A stretch of DNA of 64,000 nucleotides from an uncultured bacterium. Lineage in GTDB: Bacteria > Planctomycetota > UBA1135 > GCA-002686595. The stretch is taken from positions 1-64,000 of the forward strand of contig CALCXM010000154.1 of NCBI GenBank assembly GCA_937905825.1. The letters are read 5' to 3'. Positions 1 to 8,424 of this stretch are shown piece by piece (the first letter of the stretch is position 1; every line of letters begins with the position of its first letter). The notes under the pieces are model-generated. The model was not told the DNA's origin. It searched no databases and was given only the letters and a program-made list of their open reading frames with translations. The position numbers were made by a program, and so were the translations under genes.

Positions 1-2603
1 CCGCCGCCGCCGCCACTACCGCTGCCACCGCGACGAATCTCGCGTTGCTCGCGGGGAACGTTCTTGAGGGAGAGCGTCAGTCGCTGACCGCCGCCCTCGA
101 GCAGGCGCGCACGAATCACTTGGCCGACACTGACCAGCTCCCGGGCGTCACGCACGTAGTGGTCCGAAATCTCGCTGATGTGAATGATCGCGTCGTTCTT
201 CAAGCCGATGTCGACAAAGGCTCCGAAGCTGGTGACGTTGGTCACGATGCCTTCGACCACCTTGTCTTTCGTCAGCACGGCCGGGTCCGTTTCCGGATCC
301 AACAAGCGCGGAACAAACAGACGGTGACGGGGATCCCGGCCCGGGTAGGCCAGCTCGCGCATCATGTCGCGCCAGGTGTCCTGATCCACTTCGAAGTCCT
401 CGCGCTTGAGGCCCTTGGTCGCACCGGGGCGTCCCAGGGTGTCCTCCATCGTGCCGCCGACGGACTCGACCGTCTGACGAGCGAGCACGTACTGCTCCGG
501 GTGAAGGTTCGAACGATCGAGGGGCTCGGGGGACTGGTAGATGCGCAGGAAACCCGCAGCACTAGCCCACTGAGCTTCCGTCAAAACGCCTTCGTCGCGC
601 AGCTCCGCGCGGGACTGAATCGGCGATGCCTCGCGGCGCTCGACGATCTTGGCGGCCGCATCCACGTCGAGGCCAGGCAAGGCCGCGAGGAAGTGAGCGG
701 GCGCACGGTTCACCTCGCAGCCCACGTGGGCCACGCAGGATTCCACCGTCTCGAGGAACACGCGACGCACGTTGGCCTTGCTGACCAGCGCTTGCTCGGA
801 GCCCAGACTGAGGTGACGCGGGTCGACCTTCAACAGCTCGCTCATCGGGTCCTGCAGGCGGCGGGCCAAGCTGATCGCCATGCGTTGGCTGATCGAGTGG
901 TCCGGCAGTTCCTTGCGGGCAACGTCCGAGTTGGCGTAGTTGGAGAGGCCCGCGTCGGTGGCGATGAAGACGCCGGTTTCGAGGCCTGCCGCTTTGAGGG
1001 CGGGTCGCAGTCGCTGGACTGCGGCGCGGCTCGACTTGCTGCTGGAGATGGCCAGGGCGTCCACGCCCAAGGTCTCCAACATGGTGGTCAAATCGGCACC
1101 GAGAGCTGCGGCGTCCTTCTCGCCCACTTCAATCTTGTGCTCATCCGTGGAGATCGCAGCGCCATCGGCGTCGACCATCACGAAGGTCCAGTCGCCTTTC
1201 GCGTTGACGTCCACACCAGCCACTCGCGTGCGCCGGGGAAGGACCGAAGACAGCAGCAGTTGACGCAAGTGCTGGGAAAGGAAACGCAAGGCTTCCAGGT
1301 CAGCACGTTCCTTCAACTCCAAGCGGATGTCTTCCTCGATCATCGGAAGCAAGCGACGCGTCAACGCGCGCTGGCAAACCTCGTCGAGGGCGCTCAGCAC
1401 GGCCGGCTCCAGGTGCTTGCCCAGGGCCTGACGAACCTTGCCCATGGCTTGGCTCTGGTCCATGGTGATGCGCGTGGCCAGGATGCGTTCCTTCTGCGCC
1501 TGACGAATGGCAAGCAAGCGGTTGCCCTGGATCTGGCGCATGGGCTGGTTGATTTTGAGCAGGCCCTTGTGGCGACCGGCTTTCTTGTCGTCCACGAGAG
1601 CGCGCACGCTAAGCACACCTTGCTTGCGCATCATGCGGCGCAGGGCCCCACGTAGGCGCGCGTTGCGGCCGAGACGATCGGAGAGGATGCGCATGGCACC
1701 GGCCAAGGCCTCGCTCTCGTTGTGCACTCCGCGGTCGGGATCCACAAAGCCCTGGCAAAGGCGAGCCAACTCAGGAGTCAGCATGGCGCTCGCAGCGGCT
1801 TCTTCGCTTTGTTCGGCAGTGTCCTTGCCTGCTTCAGGAGCGCGGCCGGCGGCTTTCGCGTCTGTCGCCGGAGCTGCAGTGGGCTCGCTCACGCCCTCGG
1901 CGGGAGTGGCGGCGGCAGCCTCCGCGGCGGGCGCCTCGGGCGCGGCAACGGGGGTTTCCCCATCGGCGGTTGCGGCCGGAGCAGCAGCCTCCTCAGCCAC
2001 TGGGGCCGAAGTCGGGGTCGGGATCTCCACGACCTTCTCTCCGTCGACGGGCGCCTCGGCGCTGGCTTCGGCGGGCGCCTCGACAGGAGCGGCAGTCGCC
2101 TCGTCAGGAACGGCGGCCGGGGCTTCCACACCCGCCTCGGGTGCCTCGTCAGCGGCGGCTTGCGCTTCAGGTGCGGCCTCCGAGTCCTTGCGCTGGCCCT
2201 TCGGAACCGGTGCCGTCAGGAGATCAGCAAGACCTCCCAAGCCCCGATCCAAGGCCAACTGCACTTCCGGCTCCGGACGACGGTGGGGCAGGAACAAGTC
2301 CTCCACCTCGAAGCGGTCCATGCAGGCCTGGATCTGCTCTTTGACGGAATCGTCAACTCCTTCTTCCTTCTCGAGCAAGCGCAGGATCGTGCCCTTGCGA
2401 CGCTCGAGTTCTTCGAGGTCCGTACGCGCGCGATCGATGCGGCGGATGAAGCTCTCGGAAAGGCCGCCCACTTGGGAGCGTCGGTAGCGCCCGATGAAGG
2501 GCGCGGTCAATCCGGCGTCGATCATCTCGAGGGCGGCTTGAACGTAAGGGAGCTCAGTTTTGAATTCGCGAGTTAGGAATTCCAGGATCGAAGTAGCAGT
2601 CAA
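1..2603 (-). CDS. tex: Tex-family S1 RNA-binding protein, partial (C-terminus beyond the left edge)
   Basis: Tex (toxin expression/transcription accessory) proteins are cytoplasmic nucleic-acid-binding proteins with an N-terminal helical region, a YqgF/RuvX-like nuclease fold, a helix-hairpin-helix region and a C-terminal S1 domain. The reverse strand is open from the window edge to 2603. The start of the S1 domain (VVEGIVTNVTSFGAFVDIG) is at about 135-255 and is followed by a glycine-rich tail encoded by a CCG-repeat stretch at the edge. I chose the TTG at 2603-2601 because a perfect GGAGG lies 8 nt upstream and no ATG is available before the conserved N-terminal region. Residues about 140-272 are an Ala/Glu/Pro-rich low-complexity insert that I do not know from ordinary Tex proteins. 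The gene is upstream of nothing visible here; its end is outside the window. Confidence 0.9.
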   Translation of the reverse strand, partial: MTATSILEFLTREFKTELPYVQAALEMIDAGLTAPFIGRYRRSQVGGLSESFIRRIDRARTDLEELERRKGTILRLLEKEEGVDDSVKEQIQACMDRFEVEDLFLPHRRPEPEVQLALDRGLGGLADLLTAPVPKGQRKDSEAAPEAQAAADEAPEAGVEAPAAVPDEATAAPVEAPAEASAEAPVDGEKVVEIPTPTSAPVAEEAAAPAATADGETPVAAPEAPAAEAAAATPAEGVSEPTAAPATDAKAAGRAPEAGKDTAEQSEEAAASAMLTPELARLCQGFVDPDRGVHNESEALAGAMRILSDRLGRNARLRGALRRMMRKQGVLSVRALVDDKKAGRHKGLLKINQPMRQIQGNRLLAIRQAQKERILATRITMDQSQAMGKVRQALGKHLEPAVLSALDEVCQRALTRRLLPMIEEDIRLELKERADLEALRFLSQHLRQLLLSSVLPRRTRVAGVDVNAKGDWTFVMVDADGAAISTDEHKIEVGEKDAAALGADLTTMLETLGVDALAISSSKSSRAAVQRLRPALKAAGLETGVFIATDAGLSNYANSDVARKELPDHSISQRMAISLARRLQDPMSELLKVDPRHLSLGSEQALVSKANVRRVFLETVESCVAHVGCEVNRAPAHFLAALPGLDVDAAAKIVERREASPIQSRAELRDEGVLTEAQWASAAGFLRIYQSPEPLDRSNLHPEQYVLARQTVESVGGTMEDTLGRPGATKGLKREDFEVDQDTWRDMMRELAYPGRDPRHRLFVPRLLDPETDPAVLTKDKVVEGIVTNVTSFGAFVDIGLKNDAIIHISEISDHYVRDARELVSVGQVIRARLLEGGGQRLTLSLKNVPREQREIRRGGSGSGGGG

Positions 2604-2893
2604 AGTGGTGTCCTCCAGGAGACCAGAGGCTGCGAGGCAGCCTCGGGATTTGTGGACCGAAGTGCGCGGGATGTCGATGGGCCAGTTTGGCCAGCCAATT
2701 CCTACGCGGGGACGGTGTTGCGGCCGAGACGAACTCGGCAAACAAGAAAATGAGGGGCCCAAGAACAAGGCTCACAGGGGTGAGTCGCTCGGGGGCGGGG
2801 AACAATCAGAGTCCTCGACGCCTGGATTGGAGCCGAGTGAAAATGGGAACCACGACACAGGGCGATGCCTCTGTCGCGTGTTAGGTGTCGGTC

Positions 2894-3484
2894 TTAGTCA
2901 GCCATCGCGGCCGTAACCACGTCGATCAATCCACGTCCGAAGCGGATGCCAGCGGACTCGTTGAGCGCGGTGACTACGTTTCCGGAGATCTCGACTTGGC
3001 GGCCGGTGAACTTGGCGCCAGCTTTCTTGGCTGCGCTCTCCAAGGAAACGTCGCCACTGACTCGCTTGCCCTTCACGACGCCCGCACGCACCAGCACTTC
3101 GAGGCCGTTGCCGATCGAGGCCACCAATTTCTTGGCAGCTGCCATCTCGCGCACGATCTTGAGCACGCGCTCATCGGAAGCCAACTCGTTGCCGTCGCCG
3201 GAAGAGATCAAGACCCCCGCGTACTTCGTGCAGTCGATTTGATCGAGGGATTCGTCGGCCAGGTAGAAGTCCTGCAGACGGCCCTTGAGCACCTCGTCAT
3301 AGCGCGAGGAGGCCACGACGGTTCCCACGCGCACGCTCTGCAATATCGAGCGGGCTTGGCACACCCCCATCTCCCCGAAATTGTCCGGAGGGACGATCAC
3401 GAGCACGGTTTGCTGGTACTCGATGATGACGATTCCGTCGGAATCCAGTTGAGGTTCGGGCTTTTCTTTCTGCTTGGCGGCCAT
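2894..3484 (-). CDS. DJ-1/PfpI-like protein lacking the nucleophilic cysteine
   Basis: This 196-residue protein has the DJ-1/PfpI (class I glutamine amidotransferase-like) layout: an early strand VLVIVPPDNFGE, a central GVLISSGDGNE segment, and a nucleophile-elbow region VASIGNGLEVLVRAGVVKGK followed by RVSGD. Active family members have AICHG at the elbow, and this protein has ASIGNG. The cysteine is therefore Gly125 and the following histidine is Asn126. The fold assignment is good, but protease, deglycase or chaperone activity through the usual Cys is not expected. The gene lies downstream of the beta-propeller gene on the same strand, about 130 bases away. It may act as a sensor or scaffold, but I infer no specific role. 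Confidence 0.75.
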   Translation of the reverse strand: MAAKQKEKPEPQLDSDGIVIIEYQQTVLVIVPPDNFGEMGVCQARSILQSVRVGTVVASSRYDEVLKGRLQDFYLADESLDQIDCTKYAGVLISSGDGNELASDERVLKIVREMAAAKKLVASIGNGLEVLVRAGVVKGKRVSGDVSLESAAKKAGAKFTGRQVEISGNVVTALNESAGIRFGRGLIDVVTAAMAD

Positions 3485-3614
3485 GAGGCGTGAAATTGTC
3501 CGCTAGGACTTGTGGGCGTCAAGCTCAGGAAGGCTCAACAGACGAAAAATTGCGATCCGGGCTCATAAATCACCCGGATGGAGGTGCTGGGGAGGAATCC
3601 CCGCGGGGGAGTTC

Positions 3615-4643
3615 CTAGGCGGGGAGCTCGAAAATGGAGAGGCGGTGCTCCTCGGCCACGAGCCCGGCTCCGTGGGCCACGTCCCAGGCGACTTGCTCGT
3701 CCAATCCAGGGATCGTCCAGTCCCCTAGGGCCCGGCCCGTGAGCAAGTCACGCACTTCGACCAGGGCGCCGTCGGCCATGTAGAGTTTCTCACTGTCCGC
3801 GGTGATCAGGACGTCCGGGACCTCTTGGCCAGTAGCGGCCAGGATGTGGTACCAGTTGGCGATGCCCGCGCTTCCGTCGAGGCTGAAGCCCAGGAGCGTC
3901 AGTCGATCCACGGCGATGTCCCCGTGGTTGCCCTCGTGTTGAGAGAGCTCTCCGAGGAATTGACCAGCCAACTCGTTGGGGAGATGCCCGGCAACGTCCG
4001 CGCTCAGGAGCACCATCTGGTTGCCGTTCACCACCATGGCGTGGGCTTCGCTGAGGGTCGTTGGCACGACCGTGCGTGCGACACTACCCGTGATGGCATC
4101 CAAGGCCACCACGCCTTTTTGCTTGGACTTCTTGTCGCTGTGCAGCACGAGAATCTGCTCGCCGCTGCGCGCGATTTGATGGATGCGGTGGCCCGGCAAA
4201 GCGAAACGCCAGGCGGGCTTCATCACCGAAGTCGAGATCGCCATCACGCTGCCGGCACTGGCGCAGATGCAGACGTCTTCGTAAACGAGAGCTGCATCGA
4301 AGGGCTCGATCGTTTCGGCTGCGATCAAGCGGCCGGTGTCCACATCCAGTTGCACGATGCGATGACCATGGGTGCCCGGACCGAGCACGATGACCTCGCC
4401 AGCACTGCCAAATCCCGCGCCGAATCCACGACCGTAGCCAACCTCGCAAGGGGAACTCCAAAGGATCTCCCCCGTGTTGCGATCCATGGCCCCGAGCTTC
4501 CCGGGGATTGCATCATCCGTCCACATGCCGCCCGCGGGGGCGTCGTATCCGTGGACGAGAACGGGCCCTTCGGCGCCCATGGCGATGCCATCGACTTCCG
4601 AATCGAGCTCCCGAGTCCATCGTCTGCGTGCGGTGCTGGTCAT
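3615..4643 (-). CDS. PQQ-like beta-propeller repeat protein
   Basis: A protein of about 342 residues with repeated short motifs of the PQQ-like propeller type, such as LGAMDRNTGEILW, IVQLDVDTGRLIA and VVALDAITGSV, plus a C-terminal VEVRDLLTGRALGDW repeat. Such proteins usually form a beta-propeller that scaffolds interactions; no catalytic residues can be identified. No signal peptide is visible when the ATG at 4643 is used, so it is probably cytoplasmic. A longer version starting at 4679 would only add a proline-rich stretch. It sits downstream of EF-G on the same strand with a hairpin between them, so it may be expressed separately. Confidence 0.65.
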   Translation of the reverse strand: MTSTARRRWTRELDSEVDGIAMGAEGPVLVHGYDAPAGGMWTDDAIPGKLGAMDRNTGEILWSSPCEVGYGRGFGAGFGSAGEVIVLGPGTHGHRIVQLDVDTGRLIAAETIEPFDAALVYEDVCICASAGSVMAISTSVMKPAWRFALPGHRIHQIARSGEQILVLHSDKKSKQKGVVALDAITGSVARTVVPTTLSEAHAMVVNGNQMVLLSADVAGHLPNELAGQFLGELSQHEGNHGDIAVDRLTLLGFSLDGSAGIANWYHILAATGQEVPDVLITADSEKLYMADGALVEVRDLLTGRALGDWTIPGLDEQVAWDVAHGAGLVAEEHRLSIFELPA

Positions 4644-4693
4644 GGTCAGTAGTCTAACGAGTGGGGGCGGCGGGGTCATAGCCCTACGAAGAA

Positions 4694-4717
4694 GGGCTCC
4701 CCATAAATGAGGAGCCC
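4694..4717 (-). terminator. Hairpin between EF-G and the propeller gene
   Basis: The sequence GGGCTCC, a 10-nt loop and GGAGCCC form a perfect 7-bp stem 37 bases after the EF-G stop codon on the reverse strand. The following bases on that strand (TTCTTCG) are only moderately T-rich, so termination may be partial. Confidence 0.45.
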
Positions 4718-4753
4718 CACCTGTGTTTGAGTGCTAGCGGGGTCCAGTGCCGA

Positions 4754-6874
4754 CTAGTCTTCCTCGTCCACCTCGCCGCCGGCGAGGATCTTGTTGGAGA
4801 TCGCCTTCGGCAGGTCGCGGTACTCCTGGAATTCCATGGAGAAGGAGCCACGTCCTTGGGTCGCGCCACGCAGGGCGGAGGAGTAGGCGAACATCTCGGC
4901 AATCGGAACCGTCGAACGCACGACGCGCAGGTCACCCTGGCTGTCGACTTCGCTGACTTCACCGCGGCGCGAGTTGAGGTCACCCACGACCGATCCGAGG
5001 TACTCCTCGGGGACGCGCACCTCGACCTTCATGTAAGGCTCAAGCAGGATGATGTTGTCCACCATCGCCTGACGGAAAGCGAGCATACCTGCGTTGTGGA
5101 ACGCGAGCTCGCTGGAGTCGACGTCGTGGGCCTTGCCGTCGTACAGGGCGGCGCGCACGTTGACGAAGGGGTAGCCAGTACGACCACCCGACTTGAAGAC
5201 TTCGGCCAGACCGGCGCCGACGTTGCTGATGTATTCGCGGGGAACCGAGCCGCCCTTGATCTCGTCGACGAACTCGAAGCCGCCGTCCACGGTCTCGACC
5301 GCTTCGAAGCGCACACGCGCCACAGCGAACTGACCGCGACCACCGGACTGGCGCACGAAGCGCGCTTCCGTTTCGAGGCCTTGGTGCAGGCGCTGCTTGT
5401 ACGCCACCTTCGGGCGACCTGTCATCACCTCGAGCTTGAATTCGCTCTTGAGGCGGTTGACGACCACTTCCAGGTGAAGCTCGCCCATGCCGCTGATGAT
5501 CAGCTGGCCGGTGCGTTCAACGGTCTGGGCGCGGAAAGTCGGGTCCTCACGGACGATCTTGGCGATGGCTTCGGAGAGCTTGTCGCGGTCACCCGATGTC
5601 TTGGGCTCGACGGAGACCGAGATCACCGTGTCCGGGAACGTAATCTTGTCGAGAGCGATCGGGTTGTCCGGATCACAGAGGGTGTCACCGGTGATGGTGT
5701 TCTTGAGACCGATGACTGCGGCGATTTCGCCGGCAGGCGAGGTATCGACCATTTCACGCTTGTTGGCGTGCACTTTCATCAGGCGGCTGATGCGCTCGTA
5801 CTTGCCCGTACGCGGGTTCAGCAGGCGTGAGCCCTTTTCGAGCACACCGGAGTAAACGCGCACGAAGGTCAGGTCGCCGGTCGCTTCCGCGATGGTCTTG
5901 AAGGCCATCACGGAGACAGGTGCCGTGATATCGGCAGGACGGGTCAGCTTGATGGTCTCGTCGTGGATGTCCGTGCCAACCACGGGGGGCACGTCCAAGG
6001 GGCTCGGAAGCACGTCGATGACGGCATCGAGCATGAAACGCACGCCCTTGTGCTTGAGTGCGGACCCGGCGAGCACGGGGGTGATCGCCATGGAGAGGGT
6101 GCCGGCGCGCAGGGCGCGGTAGACCATCTCTTCTGAGATCTCGCCGTCCTCGAGGAACAGGTCGAGCATCTCGTCGTCGAACTCCGCGATCGACTCGAGC
6201 ATCTTGTGGCGGTACATGTCCGCCTCTTCCTTGAGCTCGGGAGTCAGGTCGGTCTCGTCGTAGGAGCGTCCGGTTTCGTCGTCGACGAAGGTCAGGAGCT
6301 TCATGCGCACGAGGTCAACCACGCCGCGGAAGTCCTTCTCAGCGCCGACGGGCATCTGAATGGCCACCGGGTTGGCACCCAGGCGTTGAACGATCGAATC
6401 GACGGCAGCGTCGAAGTCGGCGCCCACGCGGTCCATCTTGTTGATGAAGCAGATGCGGGGGACCTTGTAACGGTCCGCCTGGCGCCAAACCGTCTCGGAT
6501 TGAGCTTCCACACCGCTCACCGCGTCGAAAACGGCAATGCAGCCGTCGAGCACTCGCAAGGAGCGCTCCACCTCGGCCGTGAAGTCCACGTGGCCGGGGG
6601 TGTCGATGATGTTGACCGAGTAGCCGTTCCACTCACAACTCGTGGCGGCCGAAGCGATGGTGATACCGCGCTTCTGCTCCTCCTCGAGGTAGTCCATCGT
6701 GGCTGCGCCGTCGTGGACTTCGCCGGTCTTGTGAATCTTCTCCGTGAGGAAGAGGATCCGTTCGGTAACCGTCGTCTTACCAGCATCAATGTGAGCCATG
6801 ATGCCGATGTTGCGGTGGGAGTGGAGGCCTGCCTTAGGTTTGGACAGGTTCGGGGATACGGTCTTAAGCGTCAT
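4754..6874 (-). CDS. fusA: Translation elongation factor G
   Basis: EF-G is the ribosomal translocase GTPase. The 706-residue length from the ATG at 6874 is normal. All G motifs are present: G1 AHIDAGKTT (27-35), G2 RGITI (69-73), G3 DTPGH (91-95), G4 NKMD (145-148) and a later GSALK G5. Domain II and the domain IV/V sequences ([27 protein letters not shown]) follow. The frame stays open upstream to 7234, but that stretch has no EF-G homology, so the longer start is rejected. The gene is alone and not in a rpsL-rpsG-fusA-tufA str operon. Planctomycetes, spirochaetes and some deltaproteobacteria carry paired, specialised EF-Gs (spdEFG1/2). Which type this is cannot be decided by eye, although the intact G domain argues for a real GTPase. 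Confidence 0.95.
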   Translation of the reverse strand: MTLKTVSPNLSKPKAGLHSHRNIGIMAHIDAGKTTVTERILFLTEKIHKTGEVHDGAATMDYLEEEQKRGITIASAATSCEWNGYSVNIIDTPGHVDFTAEVERSLRVLDGCIAVFDAVSGVEAQSETVWRQADRYKVPRICFINKMDRVGADFDAAVDSIVQRLGANPVAIQMPVGAEKDFRGVVDLVRMKLLTFVDDETGRSYDETDLTPELKEEADMYRHKMLESIAEFDDEMLDLFLEDGEISEEMVYRALRAGTLSMAITPVLAGSALKHKGVRFMLDAVIDVLPSPLDVPPVVGTDIHDETIKLTRPADITAPVSVMAFKTIAEATGDLTFVRVYSGVLEKGSRLLNPRTGKYERISRLMKVHANKREMVDTSPAGEIAAVIGLKNTITGDTLCDPDNPIALDKITFPDTVISVSVEPKTSGDRDKLSEAIAKIVREDPTFRAQTVERTGQLIISGMGELHLEVVVNRLKSEFKLEVMTGRPKVAYKQRLHQGLETEARFVRQSGGRGQFAVARVRFEAVETVDGGFEFVDEIKGGSVPREYISNVGAGLAEVFKSGGRTGYPFVNVRAALYDGKAHDVDSSELAFHNAGMLAFRQAMVDNIILLEPYMKVEVRVPEEYLGSVVGDLNSRRGEVSEVDSQGDLRVVRSTVPIAEMFAYSSALRGATQGRGSFSMEFQEYRDLPKAISNKILAGGEVDEED

Positions 6875-7278
6875 GGCTAGAGCTCGAGCGCTGGCTCTCC
6901 ACCGTCCCAAACCAAGGAGGGAGGGGTCAATTGAGGGGAGAGAAGTAGAAAAATGGATGCCGCCCGGTCGGGCTTTTGATCCGCTCAGAATTACGAAAAC
7001 AACGCGACGGCAGAGACCGTCTGCGTCGTTTCGAGCGAAAAAGGGTATACGAAGCACGGCACCCGTCAAGGCTTTCGGGCCCGGGAAACGGGAGGAGCTT
7101 GCATTTTCCTGACCCGAGTTCAACGGCCCGCCCCGGAAGACCCCGCGAAGGGCACTGGTCCGGAAAAGGGCCCTGCGCGGAATTAGGGAAGCCCAACGCT
7201 TTCGCCGGGGAACCGCCCACGCCATAGTTTTCAACCACGGCCCCCAAGACGCTGGCCGTTCCCGCCGACATACCCCCC
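6875..7278. other. Intergenic region between divergent EF-G and guaD-like genes
   Basis: This 404-base gap must hold the promoters of both divergent genes. No convincing gene was found. An imperfect hairpin is visible around 7007-7032 (CGACGGCAGA paired with TCTGCGTCG, one bulge). No riboswitch or leader-peptide signature was recognised. Confidence 0.4.
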
Positions 7279-7773
7279 ATGCCCCACTCCAGTCCCATTC
7301 CGCTGACCCCCGAACAATGCATGCGCCGCGCCATCGAACTCGCTGGCGAGGGCGTGCGCAAGGACTGTGGAGGCCCGTTTGGTGCGGTCATCGTCAAGGA
7401 CGGCCAGATCCTGGCGGAAGGTGAAAATCGCGTGACGTCCACCGGAGACCCCACCGCCCACGCGGAAGTGGTCGCGATCCGCGAAGCCTGTGCGCGCTTG
7501 GAAACCCATGTTTTGGAGGGCTGTGAGATCTACGCATCCTGCGAGCCCTGCCCCATGTGCCTGGGAGCCATCGAATGGGCCAGGCTCGACCGGCTCTACT
7601 TCGCCGCCACACGCCAGGACGCAGCCGCCGCTGGATTTGACGACGAGCGACTCTACGTGGAACTGGCCAAGGCCCCCGAGGCGCGCAGCCTGAAAACCCG
7701 GCGCATGCTCGCGGAAGAGTCCGGAGCGCCCTTCGCTGTTTGGGCGCAGAAGCAGGACAAGACGCCTTACTAG
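7279..7773 (+). CDS. guaD: Guanine deaminase-like nucleoside/nucleobase deaminase
   Basis: A 164-residue member of the zinc-dependent cytidine deaminase superfamily. Zinc ligands and the proton shuttle are visible as HAE (His61, Glu63) and PCPMC (Cys91, Cys94). The N-terminal [12 protein letters not shown], the DPTAHAEV segment, the stretch DAAAAGFDD and the C-terminus ending in [11 protein letters not shown] match the small Bacillus-type guanine deaminases, which convert guanine to xanthine and use C-terminal residues to close the active site. tRNA adenosine deaminase TadA is a related alternative, but the C-terminal part fits GuaD better. The gene stands alone, convergent with the MORN lipoprotein gene. 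Confidence 0.8.
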   Translation: MPHSSPIPLTPEQCMRRAIELAGEGVRKDCGGPFGAVIVKDGQILAEGENRVTSTGDPTAHAEVVAIREACARLETHVLEGCEIYASCEPCPMCLGAIEWARLDRLYFAATRQDAAAAGFDDERLYVELAKAPEARSLKTRRMLAEESGAPFAVWAQKQDKTPY

Positions 7774-7818
7774 GGGGGTTCGCTCGCTTTCCGGCAGATC
7801 TGGGTCCAGAGCGCGGTC

Positions 7819-8424
7819 TTAGCGGGGCTGTTCCGGCCGCTCGCCCACGTCGAAGTGCTGCCAAGGGCCGACCCGTTCGCCGGATTCGAAGCGGCCTTCC
7901 GCTGCGATTCCACCGCCTTCGTGATAGAGAGTCCACAAGCCGGAACGCGCGCCCTCGGCGTAGCCCCCGCGTTCACGAGGCAGTCCATCACGGAACCAGA
8001 AGTTCCAGTAGCCCTCGCGCACGCCGCGACGAGCACTGCCCCTGCCGGAGACCTTTCCGTTCGGATGCCAGAAGGTCATCGGCGTGATCTGGCCATCAGG
8101 ATCAAAGCTCGACTCTGCTTGACGCTGGCCGTTTTCATACCAGCGACTGAAGACTCCCACTTGCTGCCCGTGATCGAACTCGGCGAGGGAGAGTCGCGCG
8201 CCGTTGGCGTACCAGCGCTCTTCCTTGCCGTGTCTTTCGGAGTGCCCATCTGGATAGACGAGCACGGACCAGGAATGGACCACCCGGCCCGTGGCGCCGT
8301 CCTTGCGATGCACCCGACGCAACTCGGGCTCTACCTCCTGGGGCTTCTCGGCCGGCGTCGCACGACAAGCGACGACGAGCGTTCCGGGCGCAGCCAACGC
8401 CAGGAGCAGCAGGAGAGACTTCAT
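7819..8424 (-). CDS. MORN-repeat lipoprotein
   Basis: A 201-residue protein with a lipoprotein signal (hydrophobic LLLLLALAAPGTLVVAC, lipid-attachment Cys20). It carries repeated units of the MORN/YwqK type: ERWYANGARLS, SRWYENGQRQAES, FWHPNGKVSGRG, NFWFRDGLPRERG and TLYHEGGGIAAEG. These repeats form a beta-hairpin ladder, and the family is often annotated as toxin-antitoxin YwqK antitoxin or MORN repeat without demonstrated function. The ATG at 8424 overlaps the TGA of the upstream peptidase gene by four bases (ATGA), so the two are very probably translationally coupled. Both products are predicted lipoproteins, so they probably act on the same side of a membrane. Confidence 0.8.
   Translation of the reverse strand: MKSLLLLLALAAPGTLVVACRATPAEKPQEVEPELRRVHRKDGATGRVVHSWSVLVYPDGHSERHGKEERWYANGARLSLAEFDHGQQVGVFSRWYENGQRQAESSFDPDGQITPMTFWHPNGKVSGRGSARRGVREGYWNFWFRDGLPRERGGYAEGARSGLWTLYHEGGGIAAEGRFESGERVGPWQHFDVGERPEQPR

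Noticed and set aside
45-1655. Long forward open frame of over 500 codons
   Set aside because: It is antisense to the tex gene, has no family resemblance, and arises from high GC and codon bias on the opposite strand.
6875-7234. N-terminal extension of EF-G
   Set aside because: The in-frame upstream stretch of 120 codons has no EF-G homology and the normal N-terminus begins at the ATG at 6874.
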